This document shows, piece after piece, positions 50,282-58,339 of a DNA stretch of 64,000 bases (position 1 is the stretch's first letter; each line of letters starts with the position of its first letter). The stretch is from JADFQT01 sp965216025 (GTDB lineage Bacteria > Chloroflexota > Dehalococcoidia > Lucifugimonadales > UBA3495). A model generated the notes under the pieces. It was not told the origin of the DNA, did no database searches, and saw only the letters and a list, made by a program, of their open reading frames with translations. The stretch spans positions 62,001-126,000 of the forward strand of contig CBDCEX010000015.1 in assembly GCA_965216025.1 (NCBI GenBank). Direction: 5' to 3'. The translations under genes were made by a program, and so were the position numbers.

Positions 50282-51367
50282 TCAGCTAACCTGATATTTT
50301 TTGATCACGTCCTGATCGAACTTCAGTCCCAATCCAGGCTGGTCGGGCACGACGATCTCTCCATCTACTATCTCCGGAGTTTCCTCGAACAACCGCAGGG
50401 TCCAGGGCATGTACTCCACGGTGAGGCCGTTGGGTATGGCGGCGATGTTGTGCACCTGAATCTCCGGTATCAGGTGGCTGACCACCGGCAGGTTGAAGGC
50501 CTCGGCCATGCCCGCGACCTTGCGGAATTGGGTGATGCCTCCCACTCGCAGCAGGTCGATCATCACTATGTCCACCGAGCGGGCCTCCAGCATGTGGCGG
50601 AAGGGGCGGATTCCGTAGACATACTCGCCGGCGGCAATCGGCGTGGTCAAAGCGTCGGCCACCCGGGCCAGGCCCTGGTAGTCGTCCCCCGCCACCACGT
50701 CCTCCAGCCAGAACAGATGATACTCCTCCACCCGGCGGCCAATGTCGATGGCCTGGTTCACGTTCCAAAGCTGGTTGATGTCGCACATCAAGTCTATGTC
50801 TGGGCCGATGGCCTCCCGCAGGGTGCGCATTCGCGCCACCTCGCGTTCGGCGGTGGGCTCGGCACCCATTTGGGTCTTCATCTGGCGAAATCCCGACGCC
50901 ACCAGCCGGGGTCCGGCCTCGGACAGGTATTCCAAATTCATGGGCCGCATCAGAGCCCCACTGGCGTAGGTGGGAGCCCGGTCCCGGCACCCGCCCAGCA
51001 GGGAGCAGACCGATTGATTCAGGGCCTTCCCCTTGATGTCCCAGAGAGCGATGTCGATGGCGGACAGGGCCAGGGTGAAGATACCCTCCGGCCCGGCCGA
51101 GCCGGCCGTTCGCCGGAGCTTCTCCGACACCGCCTCCACCCGCATGGGGTCTTCGCCGATGACCAGACCGCCCAGGTCGTCGACCGCCGCTTTAAGGGCC
51201 GGGGTCAGCGGGCCTCCAAAAAAGGTAAGCCCAATGCCCTGGAGTCCCTGGTCAGTATCCAGCTCCAGGGTAACAAACTCCCGGGTGCCCTCTTGAGGTA
51301 CACCAACCACCAAGGGATTGTCCGCCGGCGTCCGCAGCACCCGCGTGGCAGCCTTGCTGACTTTCAT
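50282..51367 (-). CDS. Mandelate racemase/muconate lactonizing enzyme family protein
   Basis: A 361-residue enolase-superfamily enzyme. The N-terminal capping domain runs to about residue 125. The barrel has SGFRQMKTQMGA, in which the usual K-x-K is K-x-Q. Metal ligands are DINQLW, WLEDVV and AAGEYVYG; IVMIDLLRVGGITQFRKVAG follows, and the C-terminal histidine is in VVSHLIPEIQVHN. It probably dehydrates or epimerises a sugar acid or related acid. Expansion of this superfamily is a known trait of SAR202 genomes. Confidence 0.9.
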   Translation of the reverse strand: MKVSKAATRVLRTPADNPLVVGVPQEGTREFVTLELDTDQGLQGIGLTFFGGPLTPALKAAVDDLGGLVIGEDPMRVEAVSEKLRRTAGSAGPEGIFTLALSAIDIALWDIKGKALNQSVCSLLGGCRDRAPTYASGALMRPMNLEYLSEAGPRLVASGFRQMKTQMGAEPTAEREVARMRTLREAIGPDIDLMCDINQLWNVNQAIDIGRRVEEYHLFWLEDVVAGDDYQGLARVADALTTPIAAGEYVYGIRPFRHMLEARSVDIVMIDLLRVGGITQFRKVAGMAEAFNLPVVSHLIPEIQVHNIAAIPNGLTVEYMPWTLRLFEETPEIVDGEIVVPDQPGLGLKFDQDVIKKYQVS

Positions 51368-51423
51368 TCCCTACTTCCTTCCTGCCCTACTTCCTTCCTG
51401 GTCAATTAGGCGGCCAAGAGAAA

Positions 51424-52023
51424 TTAGCGGCCCGCCGCCACTCCAAAATCTTCCATCAACTCCGAGACGGCTTGGGGAAGGCGCCGCGGCGGGGGGGCTC
51501 CCCGGCCGGCGGCCCGGTCTTCCGGCAGGCGGATGTTGGGCACTACCTTACAGGCAATCAAGACCGGCCCTTCCTGGTTCAAGATCTCTTCCGCCTGGGT
51601 AGCGAAATCCTCCAGGTCGTCGAACTGATAGGTGTGGGCATATCCCGCTGCCTGTCCTAACTCGGCATAGTCGGTGGTACCGGCGCCGGGCACCTCCTGA
51701 CCCCCGGTGGTGGCGTACACGCCGTTGTCCATGACAAAGTGGTAATAGTTCTTGGGGGCTTTATTGGCCGCGGTAACCAGGGAGCCCAGGTTCATCAGCA
51801 GACTGCCATCCCCGTCGAAAACTATGACCTTGGTCTCGGGCCGGGCCAGCGCCACGCCCAGTGCGAAGGAGCTGGTCTTGCCCATGGCGCCGCTGGCCGG
51901 CACGTCCCGCCTGACGTTAGTGGAAACCTCCGCCCAGCCGACGTTGGCCCGCATGGCCGGCACCACCACAGCGTCGCCTCGCAGTTTTTCGATTACCCGC
52001 ATCATCTCTACCTGGTCGATCAT
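51424..52023 (-). CDS. TPP-binding enzyme subunit (sulfo/phosphonopyruvate decarboxylase-like)
   Basis: A 199-residue protein equal to the C-terminal TPP-binding half of a decarboxylase. SGAMGKTSSFALGVALARPE, the TPP/Mg motif FDGDGSLLMNLGSLVTAANK and then FVMDNGVYATTGGQEVPGAG match the beta subunit of sulfopyruvate or phosphonopyruvate decarboxylases. No alpha (pyrimidine-binding) subunit is next to it, which leaves the enzyme incomplete within this window. The C-terminal 35 residues are proline/arginine-rich. Confidence 0.82.
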   Translation of the reverse strand: MIDQVEMMRVIEKLRGDAVVVPAMRANVGWAEVSTNVRRDVPASGAMGKTSSFALGVALARPETKVIVFDGDGSLLMNLGSLVTAANKAPKNYYHFVMDNGVYATTGGQEVPGAGTTDYAELGQAAGYAHTYQFDDLEDFATQAEEILNQEGPVLIACKVVPNIRLPEDRAAGRGAPPPRRLPQAVSELMEDFGVAAGR

Positions 52024-52205
52024 GTCCAGCCCTCCTGCGCGCTTGAAATATTTGATACTCGCCTGTTACTCGCCTGTCACTCGATAGATATTGTCGTTTT
52101 GCTTCCAACTCGCCGCCATTCTACCATAACAGCGGCTACCATCCAGAACAGGGGCTACCGGCCGGCTCCGGTGGGCCCGGTGTGGGGCAACCCACCCAAA
52201 CAGGA

Positions 52206-52236
52206 TTGACATACCCTTCCCAAGGGCGGTTATACT
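52206..52236 (+). promoter_or_regulatory. Promoter of the padR-arsM operon
   Basis: TTGACA (52206-52211) and TATACT (52231-52236) are near consensus, with a long 19-base spacer. The spacer contains the dyad CCCTTCCCAAGGG. A long spacer over a dyad is common where a regulator controls promoter geometry. Confidence 0.6.
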
Positions 52237-52238
52237 TA

Positions 52239-52281
52239 AGCCTGTTTAGTATCGGCTAATGAGTAATCCGATTAGCAGGCT
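52239..52281. promoter_or_regulatory. Nested dyad between promoter and padR (candidate operator)
   Basis: AGCCTG (52239-52244) pairs with CAGGCT (52276-52281), and inside it GCTAAT (52255-52260) pairs with ATTAGC (52271-52276). It starts at the expected transcription start, so it could be a repressor site or a leader hairpin. Confidence 0.5.
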
Positions 52282-52356
52282 CAGCGGCGATTACAAACAT
52301 GGGCCCGCCGAAGCCAGGAACGTCTCAGAAGTTGGAACCCGGCGCGGGAGGCCCCA

Positions 52357-52725
52357 ATGGAATCCATGCAGGACGAAGCTTACTGGGGAAATTTGGTCAA
52401 GCGCAGTCTGTGCCGCTTCTTGCTATTATCCGAGCTGGCCAAGGGTCCGGTTCACGGGTACGGACTGAATCGGGCCATCCAGGAGGCCTGCCAAGGATGT
52501 TGCCAGCCCACGGAAGTCATGGTTTACTCCACTATGAAGGAGTTGATGGCAGGCGGTTACCTGGAATGCCGGCTGGAAAGTCAGAAAGGCCGCAGGCGGC
52601 GAGTCTGCTGGCTGACTCCTTCCGGAGAACAGGCATTCCAAGCTGCGGCCCGCGTCTGGGAGAAGATGCTGCCCAAGGTCCAGCAGTCGGTGGAGCAGGC
52701 CTTCAGCCTGGCGTCCCACGAATAA
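52357..52725 (+). CDS. PadR family regulator with CxGCC motif
   Basis: A 122-residue PadR-type winged-helix regulator: LCRFLLLSELAKGPVHGYGL, NRAIQEACQGCCQPTEVMVY, STMKELMAGGYLECRLESQK, VCWLTPSGEQAFQAAARVW. The insertion ACQGCCQPTE puts three cysteines at the end of helix 2, where PadR proteins usually have a short G-x-x-P-type turn. It is a strong candidate for a thiol metal site. It lies 46 bases before arsM under a shared promoter, so As(III) sensing is a reasonable inference, but none is shown. ATG follows GGGAGG. Confidence 0.85.
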   Translation: MESMQDEAYWGNLVKRSLCRFLLLSELAKGPVHGYGLNRAIQEACQGCCQPTEVMVYSTMKELMAGGYLECRLESQKGRRRRVCWLTPSGEQAFQAAARVWEKMLPKVQQSVEQAFSLASHE

Positions 52726-52771
52726 CCTTGGGAAAATCCGCGGCACACGGCCGCCGGCTAGGAGGCGATTG

Positions 52772-53551
52772 ATGGCTACCAAACCCGAGGATATCAGGCG
52801 ATTGGTGCGGGAAAAGTACGGCGCTCGGGCCCGGGGCGTAATCGAGTTGAAGGTTATCCAGCCGTCCCCATCCGGCGATAGCGGTTGCTGCGGACCAGCC
52901 GACCTGGAGCGGGCGCTGCGCATCTACTCGGAAGGTCAGATCAATAACCTCCCAGCGGAGGCGGTGGCGGCCTCAGCGGGCTGCGGCAACCCCACCGCTT
53001 TAGCGGGTCTCCGGCCGGGCGAGCGGGTTTTGGACCTGGGCTCCGGCGGCGGTATCGATTGCTTCCTGGCCGCCCAGCAGGTGGGACCCGAGGGTCACGT
53101 CACCGGTCTGGACATGACCCAGGATATGCTGGATTTGGCCCGCCACAACCAGGCCAGCCTGGGGGTCACCAATGTGGAGTTCGTCCAGGGCGAAATAGAG
53201 CGGATACCCCTGCCCGATGCCAGCGTGGACGTGGTGATTTCCAACTGCGTGGTATGCCTTTCCCCGGACAAGGATGCCGTGTTTCAGGAAACCTATCGGG
53301 TGCTGGCGCCCGGCGGGCGGATCCACCTATCCGACATGATGGCTCTCACCTCCGAGGGGCCGGCGCGAACCGACGCCGAAGCCTGGGCATCCTGCATCGC
53401 CGGGGCCGAGTACCAGGAGGTATATCTAGCCCGCCTGCGGAAGGCCGGATTCGAAGATGTGGAAACCACCGAGGAACGGGTCCGCTTCGACGGCGAGGGT
53501 GTGCCCATGAACGTGGCCAGCGTCAAGGTGGTGGCTCGCAAACCCTTGTAA
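52772..53551 (+). CDS. arsM: Arsenite S-adenosylmethionine methyltransferase
   Basis: A 259-residue SAM enzyme that methylates As(III) to mono-, di- and trimethylated species. The SAM loop is VLDLGSGGGIDCFLAAQQVG, with GLDMTQDMLDLA and EFVQGEIERIPLP after it. The three cysteines known to bind arsenite are present in SAGCGNPTALA, VVISNCVVCLSPDKDAVF and WASCIAGAEY. An N-terminal CC pair (SGDSGCCGPADL) is also typical. ATG 52772 follows AGGAGG. It is coupled to the PadR-type gene. No arsenite pump or reductase gene is nearby. Confidence 0.95.
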   Translation: MATKPEDIRRLVREKYGARARGVIELKVIQPSPSGDSGCCGPADLERALRIYSEGQINNLPAEAVAASAGCGNPTALAGLRPGERVLDLGSGGGIDCFLAAQQVGPEGHVTGLDMTQDMLDLARHNQASLGVTNVEFVQGEIERIPLPDASVDVVISNCVVCLSPDKDAVFQETYRVLAPGGRIHLSDMMALTSEGPARTDAEAWASCIAGAEYQEVYLARLRKAGFEDVETTEERVRFDGEGVPMNVASVKVVARKPL

Positions 53552-53598
53552 ACTGCGGTGCCGACTGCCTCGCGTAGCCAGGCTTGAGGAGTACCGGG

Positions 53599-54309
53599 TC
53601 ACCCTAAGTGAAACCGCTTGAAGGCCTCGGCGTAGGCGAACCCAACCTTACGGCCGGTTCTGCTTCGCCAGTTTCTCATATGCTTGGCGACATCTTCCTC
53701 TCCCACCTGGCTGGCATGAGCCTGCAAAGCGGCAACGGCCGTGTCCATGTAGTCGGTGACATCCACGTATTGGTCGGCGTTGTCCTGGTCCATCACCCAG
53801 ACTTCCGCCACCTTGTGGGGCTCCAATCCTTCCTCCAGTAACTCCGGAAAGGTCAGCCGGTCTCGGGCCGAGGGGAACACCGCGGCCAGTGCCGCTTCCC
53901 CGCAGGCCAGGTGGTCCGGATGTCCAACGTATCCGTCCCCATTCAGGTCGCGAAGTGGGCTCATGGACACCAGGATGTCGGGACGATAACGTCGTATCTC
54001 CCGGGCGATGTCGCGGCGGAGTTCTATACTGGGCTGCAGCATGGCGTCCTCGTATCCCAGAAACACAACCTGGTGCAGCCCCAGCACTTTACTGGCGTCC
54101 AGCTGCTCCCGCTGCCTGATTTTTACCAGTTCCTGGCTGGTCATTTCCGGGTCTTCAGTGCCCTTGCTGCCGTCGGTGCACAGAACGTAGACCACCTCCC
54201 AGCCCTGGGCGCACCATCTGGCTACGGTGCCGGAACAGCCCCACTCGGCATCGTCGGCGTGAGCCACCACCACCATGGCCCGTCCCCCAATTTCTTCCCG
54301 GCCTGGCAT
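53599..54309 (-). CDS. PIG-L family deacetylase
   Basis: A 236-residue zinc-dependent LmbE/PIG-L deacetylase. The metal motif, usually A-H-P-D-D-x-E, reads VVVAHADDAEWGCSGT; the third ligand is in GYVGHPDHLACGEAALA. VYVLCTDGSKGTEDPEMTSQ, REQLDASKVLGLHQVVFLGY and SMSPLRDLNGDGY fit the family. Substrates of relatives are N-acetylated sugars. ATG 54309 follows GGGGAGG. The upstream leader carries an R2 palindrome. Confidence 0.93.
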   Translation of the reverse strand: MPGREEIGGRAMVVVAHADDAEWGCSGTVARWCAQGWEVVYVLCTDGSKGTEDPEMTSQELVKIRQREQLDASKVLGLHQVVFLGYEDAMLQPSIELRRDIAREIRRYRPDILVSMSPLRDLNGDGYVGHPDHLACGEAALAAVFPSARDRLTFPELLEEGLEPHKVAEVWVMDQDNADQYVDVTDYMDTAVAALQAHASQVGEEDVAKHMRNWRSRTGRKVGFAYAEAFKRFHLG

Positions 54310-54373
54310 CGACTTTATCCTCCCCTTTGGGAAATTACTGTTCCTTGACCAATGTTCTAATCTTGTGAGATCC

Positions 54374-54419
54374 AAATCCCCCTCAGTCCCCTTTTAGAAA
54401 GGGGGACTGAGGGGGATTT
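54374..54419. repeat. Near-perfect palindrome, family R2
   Basis: AAATCCCCCTCAGTCCCC and its complement GGGGGACTGAGGGGGATTT around TTTTAGAAA, with one base missing in the left arm. It lies in the leader between the PIG-L gene and the membrane-protein gene end. Confidence 0.85.
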
Positions 54420-54425
54420 ACCCAA

Positions 54426-54857
54426 TCATCTGCCCCTCCGGGAGCGGCTCGCCCGGGAGCCTCTGCGGCGACGGCGCGGACCCCTGGCCACACCTCTGCT
54501 CTCGGTAGAAGCCTTCCCGCCGGCGGCCGATTCGACAGATGAGATACCGGCCCGTAGCGCCGCCCGGTAACGCATCCAGTGGACCTGGGTGATCAGCGTG
54601 AGCAGCAGGCCTGGAAAGATCAGCGTGATGGTTATCGGGTTCAATCTTTGGTCGGGAATCAACTGGTCCCAGATGATGAAATATCCCCCGACGATAAGCA
54701 TGGCCCAGGCCACCGCGCCAGAGATCAACCCGTTATGCCAGGGAGAGCGGATGATCAGAATCGCCCACAGCGGCCAGAAGACCGCGGTGGGGAACATGAA
54801 CCATTCCTGGTAGTACCAGGGCTTGAGTTCCTGGGGCGGCGGAGACGGCTCTTCCAT
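54426..54857 (-). CDS. Small membrane protein with arginine-rich tail
   Basis: A 143-residue protein with three hydrophobic segments: FMFPTAVFWPLWAILII, LISGAVAWAMLIVGGYFIIW and ITITLIFPGLLLTLITQVHW. A 40-residue cytoplasmic-type tail ends in GPRRRRRGSRASRSRRGR. The start MEEPSPPPQELKPWYYQEW is acidic and proline-rich. The basic tail could bind nucleic acid or acidic lipid. I do not recognise the family. Confidence 0.7.
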   Translation of the reverse strand: MEEPSPPPQELKPWYYQEWFMFPTAVFWPLWAILIIRSPWHNGLISGAVAWAMLIVGGYFIIWDQLIPDQRLNPITITLIFPGLLLTLITQVHWMRYRAALRAGISSVESAAGGKASTESRGVARGPRRRRRGSRASRSRRGR

Positions 54858-54908
54858 GCCAGACGGCTATTCCATGCCAGGGGAGCCCGGCCAGGGGAAC
54901 CCGCGGCT

Positions 54909-55172
54909 TTAGTTTCGAGCCAGCAGTAGATGGAATTCCAGCAACTCTAGGGGCCGGCGCTGGCGAATGGACTCGACCACGTATTCGACGCACATGCGGG
55001 CGAAACCGGAAAACTGAAGCACGTTGGAGCCCAGAATTACCAGCGGCACTTCCCGTTCCAGCTCCACCAGCAATTGATTGGCGTCCTCATGGTCCAGCCT
55101 CAATTCGATCTTCTTTTGGGTCAGCCTCTGGATTTTCCCCTGGATTCTATCCAGGAATTCATCATCTTCCAT
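54909..55172 (-). CDS. Small hypothetical protein
   Basis: An 87-residue acidic protein: EDDEFLDRIQGKIQRLTQKK, IELRLDHEDANQLLVELERE, VPLVILGSNVLQFSGFARMC, VEYVVESIRQRRPLELLEFH. It alternates helix and strand with a hydrophobic middle and no export signal. ATG 55172 is used. It is 51 bases upstream of the membrane-protein gene on the same strand, probably one transcript. Family not recognised. Confidence 0.6.
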   Translation of the reverse strand: MEDDEFLDRIQGKIQRLTQKKIELRLDHEDANQLLVELEREVPLVILGSNVLQFSGFARMCVEYVVESIRQRRPLELLEFHLLLARN

Positions 55173-55223
55173 AAGCAAGCTCTAGAAAGCGAGAAAACGA
55201 ATCCCGCAATTGGTTCAACATCA

Positions 55224-55371
55224 ACCCGCTAACCCCACGGGATAGTTGAGGCCGGCTTCGGAGGCTGCGCTTCCCTCCGGGCAGGGATTCTCCTGCCTGG
55301 TAGGTAAAGCCCATCATGTCGATTCGCTATTCTAACACCCGCTAACCCCACGGGATAGTTGAGGCCGGCTT
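55224..55371. repeat. Direct repeat pair around an ISAs1 scar
   Basis: A 35-base sequence beginning ACCCGCTAACCCCACGGGAT occurs at 55224-55258 and 55337-55371. The following AGGCTGCGCTTCCCTCCGGG also occurs twice (55262-55281 and near 55391-55410). Between the copies lies a fragment of ISAs1. The 55173-55503 gap holds no gene. Confidence 0.85.
55288..55322 (-). mobile_element. ISAs1 right-end relic (35 bases)
   Basis: This stretch is the exact reverse complement of 46460-46494, the end of the ISAs1 transposase gene including the stop-proximal codons (MMGFTYQAGE). It shows that a second ISAs1 once sat here in the other orientation and was lost by deletion, or that the end was copied by an aborted event. 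Confidence 0.85.
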
Positions 55372-55503
55372 GAGGGCCAAATGTCGGATCAGGCTGCGCT
55401 TCCCTCCGGGATCAACCCAAATATATCTCAAAAAGCCTCTGGAATGTTACAATTGGACACCGCGAACCGTTGGAGACCGCGAACCGGGCAACAGGAGGCG
55501 ATA

Positions 55504-56877
55504 ATGGCTGAAACCAACCGGGCCGAAACAATCCGGGGTGAAACAATCCGGGAAGCTTTCGTCAGGAAAAATCCTCGGTCGGCCGAGCTATACCCCCAAT
55601 TCCAGGAACTCTTCCCCTCGGGAGGCGCCGGACACGACGGCTATGTGGCGGAGCCCTTCCCTATCTCCATTGCTCGAGGACAGGGAGCCCGCAAGTGGGA
55701 CGTGGATGGCAACGAATACATCGACTATGGCATGGGTTCGGCGTCCCTGTTGCTGGGCCATGCCCACCCCCAGGTGGTAGAGGCCCTGGTCCAGGCCGCC
55801 CCCTACGGCTCCCATTATGGCGGGCCGGTGGAGGCAATGTTGGAGTGTGGAGAGCGGGTACACCAGCTCATTCCCTGTGCCGAAAAGATACGATTTGTCG
55901 GTTCCGGCGCCGAGGCAACTATGCTGGCCCTGCGCATCGCCCGAGCCCATACCGGCAAGGACAAGATTATCCGCTGGGAATCCCACTACCACGGCTGGCA
56001 CGACTACGTGATGCCAGGAAATTTGCCCCCCTTTGACGTGCCCGCCTCCATCGGCATACCCCAAGGAGTTTTGGATTCGGTGGTGGTGCTGCCGCCCGAC
56101 CTGGCAGCTTTGGAGCGGGTCCTGACCAGCGATTCGGACATTGCTGGAGTAATCACCGAGGCGTCGGGAGCCTCTTACGGCACCGTTCCGTTGCAGCCCG
56201 ATTTTCTTCAGGGAGTGCGAAAGCTGACCCGCGAGCACGGGGTGGTGATGATCCTGGACGAGGTTATTACCGGATTTCGCTGGAGTCCCGGCGGCGCGCA
56301 ACAGCGGCTGGGCATAGATACCGACTTGTGCACCCTGGCCAAGATCCTAACCGGCGGACTGCCCGGCGGCGCGGTGGCTGGGAAAAGCGAGTTCATGGCC
56401 GTCATGGAGCAGACCGATGACTCCCATCACGACCGCTTTGAGCGGGTGCTCCACGGCGGAACATTTAACGCCAATCCCTATGCTGCCGCCACGGGCAACG
56501 CGGCCCTGAAAATAGTAGCTACTGGAGAGATGCAGGCACAGGCCGACCGCATGGCGGAGCGGCTGAGGCGGGGTTTAAGCGAGATCGTGGACCGCTACGA
56601 GGTAGCCGCCTGCGTTTACGGTGAGTCTTCCACCTTCCACCTCTTTTTCGGCGCTAGGTCCATCGAAGGCCTGGACGCCAATGCGCTGAAGAACCAGTCC
56701 CCAGAAACCCAGAAGGCTTTCCGCCAGGCGGCACAGGTTCGGGGAGTCGACCTCATGTCCCGCACCAGCGGCGTGCTCTCCGGCGTACATACCGAGGCGG
56801 ACATCGACCAGAGCCTGGCGGCCTTCGATGGAGCGATCAAGGCAATGGTGGATGAAGGGCTGGTCAGTCACGACTGA
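55504..56877 (+). CDS. Class III aminotransferase (glutamate-1-semialdehyde aminomutase-like)
   Basis: A 457-residue PLP enzyme of the GSA aminomutase group. Landmarks are WDVDGNEYIDYGMGSASLLL, GHAHPQVVEAL, FVGSGAEATMLALRIARAHT, YHGWHDYVMPGNLPP, VMILDEVITGFRWSPGGAQQ, the PLP lysine in LCTLAKILTGGLPGGAVAG, and VLHGGTFNANPYAAATGNAA. It resembles hemL, but the surroundings are catabolic and no other heme gene is present, so a transaminase or mutase on another substrate is as likely. ATG 55504 follows AGGAGG. The next gene starts 14 bases on. Confidence 0.9.
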   Translation: MAETNRAETIRGETIREAFVRKNPRSAELYPQFQELFPSGGAGHDGYVAEPFPISIARGQGARKWDVDGNEYIDYGMGSASLLLGHAHPQVVEALVQAAPYGSHYGGPVEAMLECGERVHQLIPCAEKIRFVGSGAEATMLALRIARAHTGKDKIIRWESHYHGWHDYVMPGNLPPFDVPASIGIPQGVLDSVVVLPPDLAALERVLTSDSDIAGVITEASGASYGTVPLQPDFLQGVRKLTREHGVVMILDEVITGFRWSPGGAQQRLGIDTDLCTLAKILTGGLPGGAVAGKSEFMAVMEQTDDSHHDRFERVLHGGTFNANPYAAATGNAALKIVATGEMQAQADRMAERLRRGLSEIVDRYEVAACVYGESSTFHLFFGARSIEGLDANALKNQSPETQKAFRQAAQVRGVDLMSRTSGVLSGVHTEADIDQSLAAFDGAIKAMVDEGLVSHD

Positions 56878-56891
56878 CCCGGATCGAGCCA

Positions 56892-57650
56892 GTGCCTGAG
56901 CCATCGCCTGGGTCCTCCCCCAGGAATATCGTTTATACCAGGGTTTTGGATTTGAGCCGGGCGATTCATCCGGTCATCCCCATCTGGCCGGGAGACCCGG
57001 CAGTCCAGTTTGAAACGACCGCCCGGTTGGACCCGGCCCGGTCAGGCCAAGAAGGGTATTACCTCCGCCGCTTTGCCATGGGGGAGCATACCGGCACCCA
57101 CCTGAGCGCGCCCAGCTGCTTTTACGCCGATGGTCTTACCATTGACGCCTACCCACCGGAGTCTCTAGTGGCGCCCGCCGTGGTCATCGACCTTCGGCAA
57201 AAGGCCCTGGGGCGCCCAGACTACGTCTTCTCCCGGCGCGACTTGCAGGAATGGGAAGGCCGCCACGGCCGGATTCCCGGCGGAAGCGTAGTGCTGGCCC
57301 ACACGGGCTGGGGAGAGAAGTGGGACGACCCTTCAGAGTATCTGGGGGAGTACCAGGGACAGAAGCCTGGCCCCGGCCTCCATTTCCCGGGCTTCGGCAT
57401 CGATGCGGCCAGGTTCCTCCTGGAGCAGCGGGGAATCGCCGGGCTGGGTATCGACACCCACGGAGTGGACCCGGGTCAGGACTCCAGCTTCGCCGTCAGC
57501 AAGTTGCTGCTCCAGCAGCCGCGCATTGTTCTGGCCAACCTGACCGGCCTGGACCAGTTGCCGCCGACCGGCACTACGCTGGTAATAGGAATTCTGCGCC
57601 TGCGGGGTGGCAGCGGCTCGCCGGCATCGGTGATGGCCCTAATTCCATGA
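56892..57650 (+). CDS. Cyclase family protein (kynurenine formamidase fold)
   Basis: A 252-residue protein of the cyclase/KynB fold: VLDLSRAIHPVIPIWPGDPA, YYLRRFAMGEHTGTHLSAPS, VVLAHTGWGEKWDDPSEYLG, FPGFGIDAARFLLEQRGIAG, LGIDTHGVDPGQDSSFAVSK. The metal motif H-x-G-T-H-x-D-x-P-x-H is changed to HTGTHLSAPSC, with serine and cysteine in place of aspartate and histidine, so metal binding may be altered. GTG start, closely coupled to the aminotransferase. Confidence 0.88.
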   Translation: MPEPSPGSSPRNIVYTRVLDLSRAIHPVIPIWPGDPAVQFETTARLDPARSGQEGYYLRRFAMGEHTGTHLSAPSCFYADGLTIDAYPPESLVAPAVVIDLRQKALGRPDYVFSRRDLQEWEGRHGRIPGGSVVLAHTGWGEKWDDPSEYLGEYQGQKPGPGLHFPGFGIDAARFLLEQRGIAGLGIDTHGVDPGQDSSFAVSKLLLQQPRIVLANLTGLDQLPPTGTTLVIGILRLRGGSGSPASVMALIP

Positions 57651-57861
57651 GAAGGTGGTTAATTTTACGGTTTCTCCCCTTACCAAGGCTCAATGGCGCA
57701 TCTAAAGTCTAGCGTCCCCGAATACACCTACGGATGAAGAGTGATGTCACCCGGAGCCGACATCTTGCTCCAACGTCACGAGACGGGGGAAGGCCTTTTC
57801 ATTCCTTGATGGTCCCTTGATGGTCTGGGAGGCGAACAACAGTACATCTGTCTAAGTAATC
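57651..57861. other. Gene-free stretch between convergent genes
   Basis: It is slightly AT-richer than its surroundings, with no reading frame of note. CCTTTTCATTCCTTGATGGTCCCTTGATGG contains a small direct repeat (CCTTGATGG). No clear terminator. Confidence 0.4.
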
Positions 57862-58161
57862 TTATCTGAAGAGAGGGAGGTAATAAACTTCTTTCCCTAC
57901 ATAAACCTTAAGCCACTGGTCAACAATAGTATCTCCCACCACTGGGTCGAGCCCTCCTAAGGTTCCGCTTCTTGTCGATGGGTCTGGTGTTAAAGCTATT
58001 CCAGTGAAGGTGACCGCATTAGCGGCTCCTCCTTCATCTCCGTAAATCTTAATACTTTCTGCCTCTTCTGGGACCTCTTTAGAGGAACAAGCAGATGCCA
58101 TTAATGCCACTACAGCTAAAACTAAGGCTGTGATGAGCGCATCCCTGCTGAATCCCCGCAT
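57862..58161 (-). CDS. Small putative lipoprotein
   Basis: A 99-residue exported protein: a basic start, a hydrophobic signal (ALITALVLAVVALMASAC) with a lipobox-like MASAC, then a short mature part, SIKIYGDEGGAANAVTFTGI and VVGDTIVDQWLKVYVGKEVY. Codon use is AT-richer than its neighbours, which hints at separate origin. The cysteine after the hydrophobic core suggests lipid anchoring. Function unknown. Confidence 0.7.
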   Translation of the reverse strand: MRGFSRDALITALVLAVVALMASACSSKEVPEEAESIKIYGDEGGAANAVTFTGIALTPDPSTRSGTLGGLDPVVGDTIVDQWLKVYVGKEVYYLPLFR

Positions 58162-58339
58162 AGTTGACCTCCATAAGGGTTTAATTAAGCATAGACATTC
58201 CTCCGATTAGACGCAGTCCACTTCTTCAAAGGGAGAAGACCCTAAATCGGCGGAGTGAAAAACCTTGGCAGTAGATAGAAGCATCTAAAAGAAATGGTCC
58301 CATCCCCTGGCGAAAGAGGTGCAGGGTGACAACCCCGAT

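Noticed and set aside
55504..56877. Firm assignment as hemL
   Set aside because: The sequence fits the group, but no other heme gene is near and the neighbours are catabolic, so the specific gene name is not justified.
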